Source of the DNA: Halobacteriovoraceae bacterium
Lineage (GTDB): Bacteria; Bdellovibrionota; Bacteriovoracia; Bacteriovoracales; Bacteriovoracaceae
NCBI GenBank assembly: GCA_020635135.1
Contig: JACKAJ010000016.1
Span: 893,172-957,171, forward strand
Direction: 5' to 3'
DNA: 64,000 bases
Shown here: piece after piece, positions 1 to 13,000 of the stretch
How the letters are laid out: every line of letters starts with the position of its first letter
Numbering within the stretch: the first letter of the stretch is position 1
Made by a program: the position numbers and the translations under genes
Notes under the pieces: model-generated
Database searches by the model: none
What the model was told of the DNA's origin: nothing
The model's input: the letters and a program-made list of their open reading frames with translations, nothing else

Positions 1-1053
1 ATCGCTGCTTCTTGATTGACAGATTCATCTGAGATTGTCGGCATCACTGGTGGAAGATCGATATCATTCACTGTGATTGTAAAATAAGCGACGTCAGTTA
101 AATCCCCTTCACTACCAATTATCATCAATTCATAGGTGCCAGAGGCTGAGTAATCAGGTGTCCAATCGAGCACTCCTGCTGCTGTCATATTGAAAGTTCC
201 TGGAAGGCCTGATCCGGTTCCACCGTTACATTCATTAGTCTGCGCAACGGTATCATTATCACTTGTATCCCACCAACAAGTATAAGTGATGGCATCGCCG
301 TCTCTGTCATTATCTGTTCCTGTCACAGCATCATTAATACTCACTTGAGTGATCGCTGCTTCTTGATTGACAGATTCATCTGAGATTGTCGGCATCACTG
401 GTGGAAGATCGATATCATTCACTGTGATTGTAAAATAAGCGACGTCAGTTAAATCCCCTTCACTACCAATTATCATCAATTCATAGGTGCCAGAGGCTGA
501 GTAATCAGGTGTCCAATCGAGCACTCCTGCTGCTGTCATATTGAAAGTTCCTGGAAGGCCTGATCCGGTTCCACCGTTACATTCATTAGTCTGCGCAACG
601 GTATCATTATCACTTGTATCCCACCAACAAGTATAAGTGATGGCATCGCCGTCTCTGTCATTATCTGTTCCTGTCACAGCATCATTAATACTCACTTGAG
701 TGATCGCTGCTTCTTGATTGACAGATTCATCTGAGATTGTCGGCATCACTGGTGGAAGATCGATATCATTCACTGTGATTGTAAAATAAGCGACGTCAGT
801 TAAATCCCCTTCACTACCAATTATCATCAATTCATAGGTGCCAGAGGCTGAGTAATCAGGTGTCCAATCGAGCACTCCTGCTGCTGTCATATTGAAAGTT
901 CCTGGAAGGCCTGATCCGGTTCCACCGTTACATTCATTAGTCTGCGCAACGGTATCATTATCACTTGTATCCCACCAACAAGTATAAGTGATGGCATCGC
1001 CGTCTCTGTCATTATCTGTTCCTGTCACAGCATCATTAATACTCACTTGGGTG
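1..1053 (-). repeat. Three consecutive DNA-identical 351-bp coding repeats
   Basis: Positions 1-351, 352-702 and 703-1053 match base for base, apart from one A/G difference near the right end of the third unit. Each encodes one complete 117-residue cadherin-like unit. The unit at 1054-1404 is similar but carries several substitutions. The array continues past the window edge, so the true copy number is unknown. Confidence 0.95.
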
Positions 1054-4000
1054 ATCGCTGCTTCTTGGTTCACTGATTCATCAGAGATTGTCGGCATTAC
1101 TGGCGGAAGATCGATATCATTCACTGTAATTGTAAAATAAGCGACGTCAGTGAGATCCCCTTCACTACCAATGATCATCAATTCATAGGTGCCAGAGGCT
1201 GAGTAATCAGGAGTCCAATCGAGCACTCCTGCTGCTGTCATATTGAAAGTTCCTGGAAGGCCTGATCCGGTTCCACCGTTACATTCATTAGTCTGCGCAA
1301 CGGTATCATTATCACTTGTATCCCACCAGCAAGTATAAGTGATGGCATCGCCGTCTCTGTCATTATCTGTTCCTGTCACAGCATCATTAATACTCACTTG
1401 GCTGATCGCTGCTTCTTGGTTCACTGATTCATCAGAGATTGTCGGCATTACTGGCGGAAGATCGATATCATTAACTGTAATTGTAAAATAAAGTGTATCA
1501 GTCAGATCTCCTTCAGATCCAACAATTTTTAATTCATAAGTTCCACTCGCAGTGTAGTTTGGTGTCCAGTCAATCACTCCAGCAGCCGTCATATTAAATG
1601 TACCAGGAAGTGCCGATCCCGTACTACCGTCGCATTCATTGGTATTCGTAACTGAATCATCGCTGACTGTATCCCACCAACAAGTATAAGTGATCGCATC
1701 ACCATCACGGTCGGTATCATTTCCTGTATTCGTGTCATTGATATCAACTTGAGTGATAGCGGATTCTTGATTCACGGATTCATCACTTACGCTAATCAGT
1801 TCAGGAGGAAGATCAATATCGCTTACGTTAATTTGAAAGATAAAGGTATCTGTGAGATCCCCTTCACTGGCCACAATTTTAATTTCATAAACACCTGATG
1901 ATCCGGCTCCAGGTGTCCAATCGAGCACACCTCCTGCTGCAAATGTTACCGTTCCTGGTAATTGAGATCCACCAGTGGCACATTGGTTTGTTGAAGCAAC
2001 GTTATCATCATCGACATTATCCCAATAACAAGTATAAGTAATAGGATCACCATCACGGTCTGTATCATTTCCAGTAACATCGTCATGAACATTGACTTGA
2101 GTTATTGCATTTGTTTCATTCACTGTTTCATCTGAGATAGATGCAATGATTGGCGGAAGATCAATATCATTAACTGTGATTGTAAAATAAGTTACATCTG
2201 AGAGGTCACCTTCATCCCCAATAATCATGAGTTCGTAAGTACCACTAGCGGTATGATCAGGTGTCCAATTGAGAACTCCTGAAGCTGTGAGACTAAATGT
2301 TCCAGGTAGTGCAGAACCTGTACTTCCATCACATTCATTAGTTTGAGTTACAGTATCGTTATCTGATGTATCCCACCAACAAGCATAGCTGATGGCATCG
2401 CCGTCTCTGTCATTATCATTTCCAGTAATATCATCGTTAATATCAACTTGAGTGATTGCATTTGTCTGATTAACTGTTTCATCTGAGATCGTTGGCATTA
2501 CTGGTGGAAGATCAATATTATTTACAGTAATTGTAAAGTAAGCAACGTCACTGAGATCTCCTTCGCTACCAATAATCATCAATTCATAGGTACCACTAGC
2601 TGCGTAGTTTGGAGTCCAATCGAGGACTCCCGCTGCTGTCATATTGAAAGTTCCTGGAAGACCTGAACCTGTTCCACCGTTACATTCATTCGTTTGCGTA
2701 ACCGAATCATCACTTGTGGTATCCCACCAGCAAGTGTAGCTAATGGCATCGCCGTCTCTGTCATTGTCTGTTCCCGTCACAGCATCATTAATACTCACTT
2801 GCGTGATCGCTGCTTCTTGGTTCACTGATTCATCAGAGATCGTTGGCATCACTGGTGGAAGGTCAATATCATTCACGGTAATTGTAAAATAAGTGGCGTC
2901 AGTGAGATCCCCTTCATTACCAATGATCATCAATTCATAAGTGCCAGAAGCGGTATAATCAGGAGTCCAATCGAGTACTCCTGCTGCAGTCATATTGAAA
3001 GTTCCTGGAAGACCAGTTCCTGTTCCCCCATTACATTCATTTGTTTGGGCAACTGTATCGTTGTCACTTGTATCCCACCAACAAGTATAAGTGATGGCAT
3101 CGCCGTCTCTATCATTATCTGTTCCTGTCACCGCATCGTTAATCGAAACTTGCGTGATTGCCGATTCTTGGTTCACTGATTCATCAGAAATTGTCGGCAT
3201 TACTGGAGGAAGATCGATATCATTCACGGTAATTGTAAAATAAGTGGCGTCAGTGAGATCCCCTTCATTACCAATGATCATCAATTCATACGTACCACTA
3301 GCCGTATAGTTTGGAGTCCAATCGAGCACTCCTGCTGCTGTCATATTAAATGTTCCTGGAAGGCCTGATCCGGTTCCACCGTTACATTCATTAGTTTGCG
3401 TAACAGAGTCATCACTCGTCGTATCCCACCAACAAGTATAAGTGATGGCATCGCCGTCTCTGTCATTGTCTGTTCCCGTCACAGCATCGTTGATCGATAC
3501 TTGTGTGATCGCTGATTCTTGGTTAACTGATTCATCAGAGATTGTTGGCATCACTGGTGGAAGGTCAGCATCATTTACAGTAATTGTAAAATAAGCAACG
3601 TCGGTGAGATCCCCTTCACTACCAATAATCATCAATTCATAAGTACCACTTGCTGTAAAGTTAGGCGTCCAATCCAGGACTCCCGCTGCTGTCATATTGA
3701 AAGTTCCAGGCAAGCCTGAACCTGTTCCACCGTTACATTCATTGGTTTGCGTAACAGAGTCGTCACTTGTCGTATCCCACCAACAAGTGTAGCTGATGGC
3801 ATCGCCGTCTCTGTCATTGTCTGTTCCCGTCACAGCATCGTTGATCGAAACTTGGGTGATGGCTGCTTCTTGGTTAACTGATTCATCAGAGATTGTTGGC
3901 ATCACTGGTGGAAGGTCGATATCATTTACTGTAATTGTAAAATAAGCGACGTCAGTAAGATCACCTTCACTACCAATAATCATGAGTTCGTATGTACCAC

Positions 4001-7000
4001 TTGCAGTATAGTTTGGAGTCCAATCGAGCACCCCTGCTGCTGTCATATTAAATGTTCCAGGAAGACCTGTACCTGTTCCACCGTTACATTCATTGGTTTG
4101 CGTAACAGAGTCATCACTCGTCGTATCCCACCAACAAGTATAAGTGATGGCATCGCCGTCTCTGTCATTGTCTGTTCCCGTCACAGCATCATTGATTGAA
4201 ACTTGAGTAATAGCTGCTTCTTGGTTCACTGATTCATCAGAGATCGTTGGCATCACTGGCGGAAGATCGATATCGTTTACTGTAATTGTAAAATAAGCAA
4301 CGTCAGTGAGATCTCCTTCACTACCAATAATCATGAGTTCGTATGTACCACTTGCAGTATAGTTTGGAGTCCAATCGAGGACTCCTGCTGCTGTCATATT
4401 GAAAGTTCCAGGAAGACCTGAACCTGTTCCACCGTTACATTCATTGGTTTGTGTAACAGAGTCGTCACTTGTGGTATCCCACCAACAAGTATAAGTGATA
4501 GCATCGCCATCACGATCGTTATCAGTTCCAGTTACCGCATCGTTAATCGAAACTTGGGTGATCGCAGCTTCTTGGTTCACTGATTCATCAGAGATCGTTG
4601 GCATCACTGGTGGAAGATCGATATTGTTTACTGTAATTGTAAAATAGGCAACGTCAGTGAGATCACCTTCACTACCAATAATCATCAATTCATAAGTGCC
4701 TGAAGCGGTATAATTAGGAGTCCAATCCAAGACTCCTGCTGCTGTCATATTGAAAGTTCCTGGAAGCCCCGAACCTGTACCACCATTACATTCATTTGTT
4801 TGGGCAACTGTATCGTTATCCGATGTATCCCACCAGCAAGTATAACTGATGGCATCGCCATCTCTATCGTTATCTGTTCCCGTCACAGCATCGTTGATTG
4901 AAACTTGAGTGATGGCCGATTCTTGGTTCACTGATTCATCAGAGATTGTCGGCATCACTGGAGGAAGATCGATATCATTTACTGTAATCGTAAAATATTC
5001 TGTATCAGAAAGATCACCTTCGTCTCCAATAATCATCAACTCATAGGTACCACTAGCAGTGTAGTTCGGAGTCCAGTCAATAATCCCACCTGCTCCTAAC
5101 GTAAAAGTTCCAGGCAAACCTGTTCCCGTACTACCATCACACTCATTGGTTAAGGCAACTGAATCATTGTCTGTACTATCCCACCAACAAGTGTACCCGA
5201 TGGCATCGCCATCGCGGTCGAGATCATTTCCAGTATAAACATCGTTGGCATCTTGTTGAGTAATTGCAGATTCTTGATTAACTGTTTCGTTACTTAAAGC
5301 AGCCACATCTGGTGGAAGATCAATATCGGCCACATTGATTTGAAAAATAAAGGTATCAGTGAGATCCCCTTCACTGGCCACGATTTTAATTTCATAAGCA
5401 CCGACTGTTCCAAAAGTTGGAGTCCAGTCGAGTATTCCACCTGCTGCAAAAGTCACAGTCCCTGGAAGTTGTGAGCCACCTGTCGCACACTGATTTGTTG
5501 ATGCAACTGAGTCGTCATCAACATTGTCCCAGTAACAAGTGTATGTAATGGCATCACCATCGCGGTCTGTATCATTACCTGTAACATCATCATGAACATT
5601 GATTTGAGTGATTGCTTGTAACTCATTGACAGATTCGTCGGCAATGTTCGCAATAATCGGTGGAAGATCGATATCGTTTACTGTAATTGTAAAATAAGCT
5701 GAATCTGTGAGATCACCTTCATTACCAATGATCATCAATTCATACGTTCCACTGGCCGTGTAGTTTGGAGTCCAATCGAGTACTCCCGCAGCTGTCATAT
5801 TGAAAGTTCCTGGAAGCCCTGAACCTGTTCCACCATTACACTCATTAGTTTGGGCAACTGTATCGTTGTCACTTGTATCCCACCAGCAAGTGTAGCTGAT
5901 GGCATCGCCGTCTCGATCGTTATCTGTTCCCGTCACAGCATCGTTAATACTCACTTGTGTGATCGCCGATTCTTGATTGACTGATTCATCTGAGATTGTC
6001 GGCATCACTGGTGGAAGATCGATGTCATTCACTGTAATTGTAAAATAAGCAACGTCAGTGAGATCACCTTCACTACCAATAATCATCAATTCATACGTTC
6101 CACTCGCTGTATGATCAGGAGTCCAATCGAGCACTCCTGCTGCAGTCATATTGAAAGTTCCTGGAAGACCTGAACCTGTTCCACCGTTACATTCATTAGT
6201 TTGCGTAACTGAATCGTCACTTGTGGTATCCCACCAGCAAGTATAGCTAATCGGATCGCCATCGCGATCGTTATCTGTTCCCGTCACAGCATCGTTAATA
6301 GAAACTTGAGTAATGGCTGCTTCTTGGTTCACTGATTCATCTGAGATTGTCGGCATCACTGGTGGAAGATCGATATCGTTTACTGTAATTGTAAAATAAG
6401 CAACGTCAGTGAGATCACCTTCACTACCAATAATCATCAATTCATAAGTCCCACTGGCCGTATGATCAGGAGTCCAATCAAGCACTCCTGCAGCTGTCAT
6501 ATTGAAAGTTCCTGGAAGACCAGAACCTGTTCCACCATTACATTCATTAGTCTGCGCAACTGTATCGTTATCACTTGTATCCCACCAGCATGTGTAGCTG
6601 ATGGCATCGCCGTCTCTGTCGTTGTCTGTTCCCGTTACCGCATCGTTGATTGAAACTTGTGTGATCGCTACTGTTTGGTTCACAGCTTCATCAGAGATCG
6701 CTGGCATCACAGGTGGAAGATCGATGTCATTCACTGTAATTGTAAAGTAAGTCACATCAGAGAGATCACCTTCATCTCCAATGATCATCAACTCATAAGT
6801 ACCTGAAGCTGTATAATTAGGTGTCCAATTAATCACACCTGCAGCTGTCATCGAAAAAGTTCCAGGCAACGCTGAACCAGTACTTCCATCACACTCATTT
6901 GTTTGAGTAACTGAATCGTTATCACTTGTATCCCACCAGCAAGTATAACTGATGGCATCACCATCGCGATCGTTATCTGTTCCCGTTACATCATCATTCA

Positions 7001-10000
7001 CATCCACTTGGGTGATTGCTGATTCTTGGTTAACTGTCTCATTGGCAATTGTTGGCATTACTGGTGGAAGATCGATATCGTTAACTGTGATATCAAAATA
7101 CACGTTATCTGTTTGACCACCATCACTGGCCTCAATTCTAATTTCGTAAACACCACTCGCGCTCGCATCGGGTGTCCAATTAAACACACCGGTTGATCCC
7201 ACAAAGCTCACACTTCCTGGCAACGCAGAACCAGTCGTTCCATCACACTCATTAGTTGTTGCAACCGAATCATCACTCACCTGATCCCAATAGCATTTAA
7301 ATTGTAATGCCGTTAAGTCTCGGTCGTTATCACCTTCATACTGATCTTGCGCATTCACTTGAGTGATCGCTACAGCTTGATCCACTGTCTCATTTCCAAT
7401 GGCGCTTAGGCTTGGTGGAAAATCAAAATCACTCACCGTAATATCAAAATATTCATTATCTGTTTGCCCACCATCGGAGGCTTCGATTCTGATTTCATAA
7501 ACTCCAGGTGTTGTATTATAAGCTGCCGTCCAATCGAGCACACCTGTCGATCCATTAAAACTCACTGTTCCTGAAAGTGCCGAACCACTAGAGCCATCAC
7601 ATTCATTGGTTGTCGCAACTGAATCGTCGCTCACTGTATCCCAATAACATTTGAATTGAAGATTTGTGAGATCCCGATCTTTATCACCTTCGTACTGATC
7701 GTCAGCGTTCACTTGAGTGATCGCTGCTCCCTGGTTGATCGTCTCACCAGAGATCGTGCTCAACACTGGTGCAAAGTCGACATCATTGATATTAATTTGA
7801 AAGATCACATCGTCATTGAGATCACCCTCTGATCCGATAACTCGGATTTCATAGGCACCACTTGCGCTGTAATCAGGAGTCCAATCAAAGACCCCAGTCG
7901 TTGAGTTAAAGCTCGGTGTTCCTGGCAGTTGTGATCCACCCACATCACACTGATTAGTGGTGGCAACGGAATCATCATCCACATTATCCCAATAACAAGT
8001 ATACGTGATGGTATCACCATCACGGTCAGTATCATTATTGGTGTACTGATCTTTAACATTGACCTGCGTAATCGCTGCTTCTTGGTTCACGGATTCATCC
8101 GAAACAGCTGCCAAAACAGGAGGAAGATCGATGTCATTCACTGTAATTGTAAAATATGTCGAATCATTGAGATCACCTTCTGTCCCAAAAATTCTGATCT
8201 CATAAGTTCCGCTGGCACTATAATCAGGAGTCCAATTGAGAACCCCTGCAGCTGTGATTGACCCAGTCCCTGGAAGCTGTGATCCTCCAGTAAAACACTG
8301 ATTCGTTGTCGCAACCGTATCATTATCTGTGGTATCCCAATAACAAAGATAGCCAATGGCATCGCCATCGCGGTCATTATCAGTCCCCGTCACAGCGTCA
8401 TTAATTGAAACTTGCGTGATCGCCACTGTTTGATTGACGGTCTCATCAGATACCGCTGGCATCACTGGCGGAAGATCGATATCATTAACATTGACTGTGA
8501 AAATAACTTCGTCTTGCTTATCACCTTCACTCCCAATGATTCGAATCTCATAAGCACCACTCGCCAGATAGCTTGGTGTAAAACTAAACACCCCTGCAGC
8601 AGTGAGCCCACCGGAAGTAAACGGCAATTGTGCTCCACCAGTAAAACACTGGTTAGTCGCCGCCACCGAATCATCATCGGTGGTATCCCAATAACAGGTA
8701 TAAGTAATCGCATCGCCATCGCGATCCGTATCATTACCTGTGTGCATATCATTGATATCTTCTGGAGTAATCGCTTGTTCTTGATTCACTGTTTGATCTG
8801 AAACAGCTGCAAATTCCGGTGGAAGATCGATGTCATTGACATTAATTTGAAAGATCTGCTCATCTGTTAGATCACCTTCGTCAGCAATAATGCGAATCTC
8901 ATAAGATCCACCCGTTCCATAAGCAGGCGTCCAATCAAATACCCCAGTTGTTCCATTCCAGGACACTGTTCCTGGAAGCGCTGACCCCGTACTCCCATCA
9001 CACTCATTACTGGTTCCCACACTATCGTCATCCACGTTGTCCCAATAACAAGTATAAGTAATCGTATCACCATCGCGATCGGTATCATTACCCATCACAT
9101 CGTCATGGGCGTTCACCTGAGTGATCGCCACTAACTCGTCCACTGATTCATCGTTAATAAGCGCTAAAACTGGTGGAAGATCGATATCACTCACTGTGAT
9201 TGTAAAATAAGCAACATCAGTGAGATCACCTTCATCACCGATGATCATAAGTTCATAAACACCGGAGGCCGTATGATCAGGAGTCCAATCAAGCACCCCT
9301 GCTGCCGTTAAATTAAATGTTCCTGGAAGTGCAGAACCTGTACTTCCATCACACTCATTGGTTTGTGTCACGGAATCATCACTACTCGTATCCCACCAGC
9401 ATGAATAACTTATAGGATCACCATCGCGATCGTTATCTGTTCCCGTCACCGCATCGTTAATACTCACTTGTGTGATGGCCACAGTCTGGTTGACGGCCTC
9501 ATCAGAGATCGCTGGCATCACTGGCGGAAGATCGATATCATTAACTGTCAAATCAAAGTATTCATTATCTGAAAGATCCCCTTCATCAGCTAAAATGCGA
9601 ATCTCATACACACCGCTAGCGGTGTGATCTGGGGTCCAATCAAACACCCCAGTTGTTCCATTAAAAGTTACTGTCCCTGGAAGAGCACTTCCCGTCGTCC
9701 CATCACACTGATTCGTGGTCGCAACGGAATCATCACTCAACGTATCCCAATAACAAGTGAATGCAATGGGATCACCATCGCGGTCGTTATCACCTTCATA
9801 CTGGTCATCGGCATTGATTTGCGTAAAAGCATTAGTCTGATCAACTGTTTGATTTGCTATCGTTGCAAGCACTGGAGGAAGATCAATGTCATTCACCGTG
9901 ATCACAAAGATCACGGAGTCACTAAGATCCCCTTCGCTTCCTGTAATTTTAAATTCATAATCACCACTGGCACCATAAGGTGGTGTCCAATCAAAGATCC

Positions 10001-13000
10001 CTGTTAACGTCGCAACACTGGCTCCCACTGTCGAACAAGCAAACCCACCACTCACACTGCCATCGACGACTTGGTCGTACTCACAAGTATAACCAATGGC
10101 ATCGCCATCTCTATCGCTATCACTACTTGTAATAGAATCTTCGTTATCAATTGATGTAATCGCTTGTTGCTCGTTAATGCTACTGTTTCCAACTGCGGCC
10201 AAAACTGGCGGAAGATCAACATCATTGACGGTAATATCAAAAATCACGGAATCAGAGAGATCCCCTTCATCCGCAACGATTTTTATTTCATAGACACCTG
10301 AATCATTGTAGTGAGGTGTCCAATCAAACACCCCTGTGGTTGAATTAAAATTGACTGTTCCCGAGAGTTGCGATCCACCAGTTCCACACTGATTTGTTGT
10401 CGCAACGGAGTCATCACTCACCGTATCCCAGTAACAATAAAAAGTAATAGGATCACCATCTCTATCACTGTTTCCATTGTAAGTATCATCAGCATCAATT
10501 TGAGTCATCGCTGAAGCTTGGTTTACCGAAGTATCACTGATCGCTGCTAACACTGGCGGAAGATCGATATCATTCACTGTAATGGTAAAATAAGTCGCAT
10601 CGGTAAGATCACCTTCATCACCGATGATCATAAGTTCATACGTTCCTGAAGCAGTATAATCAGGAGTCCAATCAATCACTCCCGCTGCTGTCATTGAGAA
10701 TGTTCCAGGCAACGCCGATCCTGTGCTTCCATCACACTTATTCGTCTGCGCAACTGAATCGTTATCACTGGTATCCCACCAGCACTCATAACTGATAGCA
10801 TCGCCATCTCGGTCGTTATCCGTTCCCGTCACATCGTCATTAATACTTACTTGTGTAATTGCATTGGTCTGATCCACAGTTTCATCGGCCACCGCCGGCA
10901 TCACCGGTGGAAGATCGATATCATTAACATTCACATCAAAAAAGACATTATCTGTTTGTCCGCCATCACTCGCTTCAATTCTAATCTCGTACACACCACT
11001 GGCGGTGTAGTCAGGGGTAAAATCAAAAACCCCAGTTGATCCATTAAAGCTAACCGCTCCAGGAAGCGCACTACCACTACTACCATCACACTCATTGGTG
11101 ACAGCAACAGAGTCATCACTCACCTGATCCCAATAACATTTAAACTGGAGCGCCGTTAAGTCTCTATCGTTATCACCTTCATATTGATCAGCGGCGTTCA
11201 CTTGGCCGATCGCTACAGTTTGATTTACGGTCTGATCGCCAATAGCACTCAAACTTGGAGGAAAGTCAAAGTCATTCACAGTAATATCAAAGAAGACATC
11301 ATCAGTCTGACCACCATCACTCGCCTCAATTCTGATTTCATACACACCACTGGCGCTATAAAGAGGAGTCCAATCAAAGACCCCAGTCGATCCATTAAAT
11401 GTAACTGTACCTGGAAGCGCAGAACCACTACTACCATCACACTCATTAGTGACGGCAACAGAGTCATCACTCACCTGATCCCAATAACACTTAAACTGCA
11501 ATGCCGTTAAGTCGCGGTCGTTATCGCCTTCATATTGATCAGCAGCATTCACTTGACCGATCGCCACTTCTTGATTCACTGATTGATTGCTTATCGCACT
11601 TAAAACTGGTGGAAAATCCACATCTGTTACATTCACATCAAAGAAAACATTATCAGTCTGCCCACCGTCACTTGCTTCGATTCTGATCTCGTACATACCA
11701 CTCGCACTATAATTAGGAGTAAAATCAAAAACCCCAGTCGATCCCACAAAACTCACGGTTCCTGGAAGAGCTGAACCACTACTTCCATCACATTCATTCG
11801 TTGTGGCCACAGAGTCATCGCTCACTTGATCCCAATAACATTTAAACTGCAATGCCGTTAAGTCTCGGTCGTTATCACCTTCATATTGATCTTCGGCGTT
11901 CACTTGGCCGATCGCCACTTCTTGATTGACTGTTTGGTTTCCAATAGCACTCAAACTTGGAGGAAAATCAAAGTCGTTCACTGTGACATCAAAAAACACA
12001 TTATCTGTTTGACCACCGTCACTTGCTTCGATTCTGATCTCGTACACTCCACTGGCACTATAATCTGGAGTAAAATCAAAAACCCCAGTCGATCCAGTAA
12101 AAGTCACCGTTCCAGGAAGCGCACTTCCACTACTACCATCACACTCATTGGTGACGGCCACAGAGTCATCACTCACCTGATCCCAATAACATTTAAATTG
12201 CAATGCCGTTAAGTCTCGATCGTTATCACCTTCATATTGATCGGCGGCGTTCACTTGCGCAATCGCCACACTTTGATTCACCGATTGATTAGAAATAGAA
12301 CTTAAACTTGGAGCAAAATCAAAGTCGTTCACTGTCACATCAAAAAAGACGTCGTCAGTAAACCCACCATCACTCGCTTGAATTCTAATCTCATACACAC
12401 CACTCGCACTATAAAGAGGAGTCCAGTCAAAGACCCCAGTCGATCCGTTAAATGTAACTGTACCTGGAAGCGCACTCCCACTACTACCATCACACTCATT
12501 GGTGATGGCAACAGAGTCGTCACTCACCTGATCCCAATAACACTTAAACTGCAACGCTGTTAGATCTCGATCGTTATCACCTTCATATTGGTCTTCAGCG
12601 TTCACTTGGCCGATCGCTGCTTCTTGAACCACTGACTGATTAGAGATAGAAGTTAAAACCGGTGGAAAATCCACATCCGTCACATTCACATCAAAGAAAA
12701 CATTATCAGTCTGCCCACCGTCACTTGCTTCGATTCGAATCTCATACACACCACTGGCAGAATAATTAGGAGTAAAATTAAAGACCCCAGTCGATCCAAC
12801 GAAACTCACGGTTCCAGGAAGCGCAGACCCACTACTGCCATCACATTCATTCGTTGTGGCCACAGAGTCATCACTCACCTGATCCCAATAACATTTAAAC
12901 TGGAGCGCCGTTAAGTCTCTATCGTTATCACCATTATACTGGTCTCCCGCATTCACTTGCGTGATCGCCACTTCTTGCCCAACTGTTTGATCACCGATGG

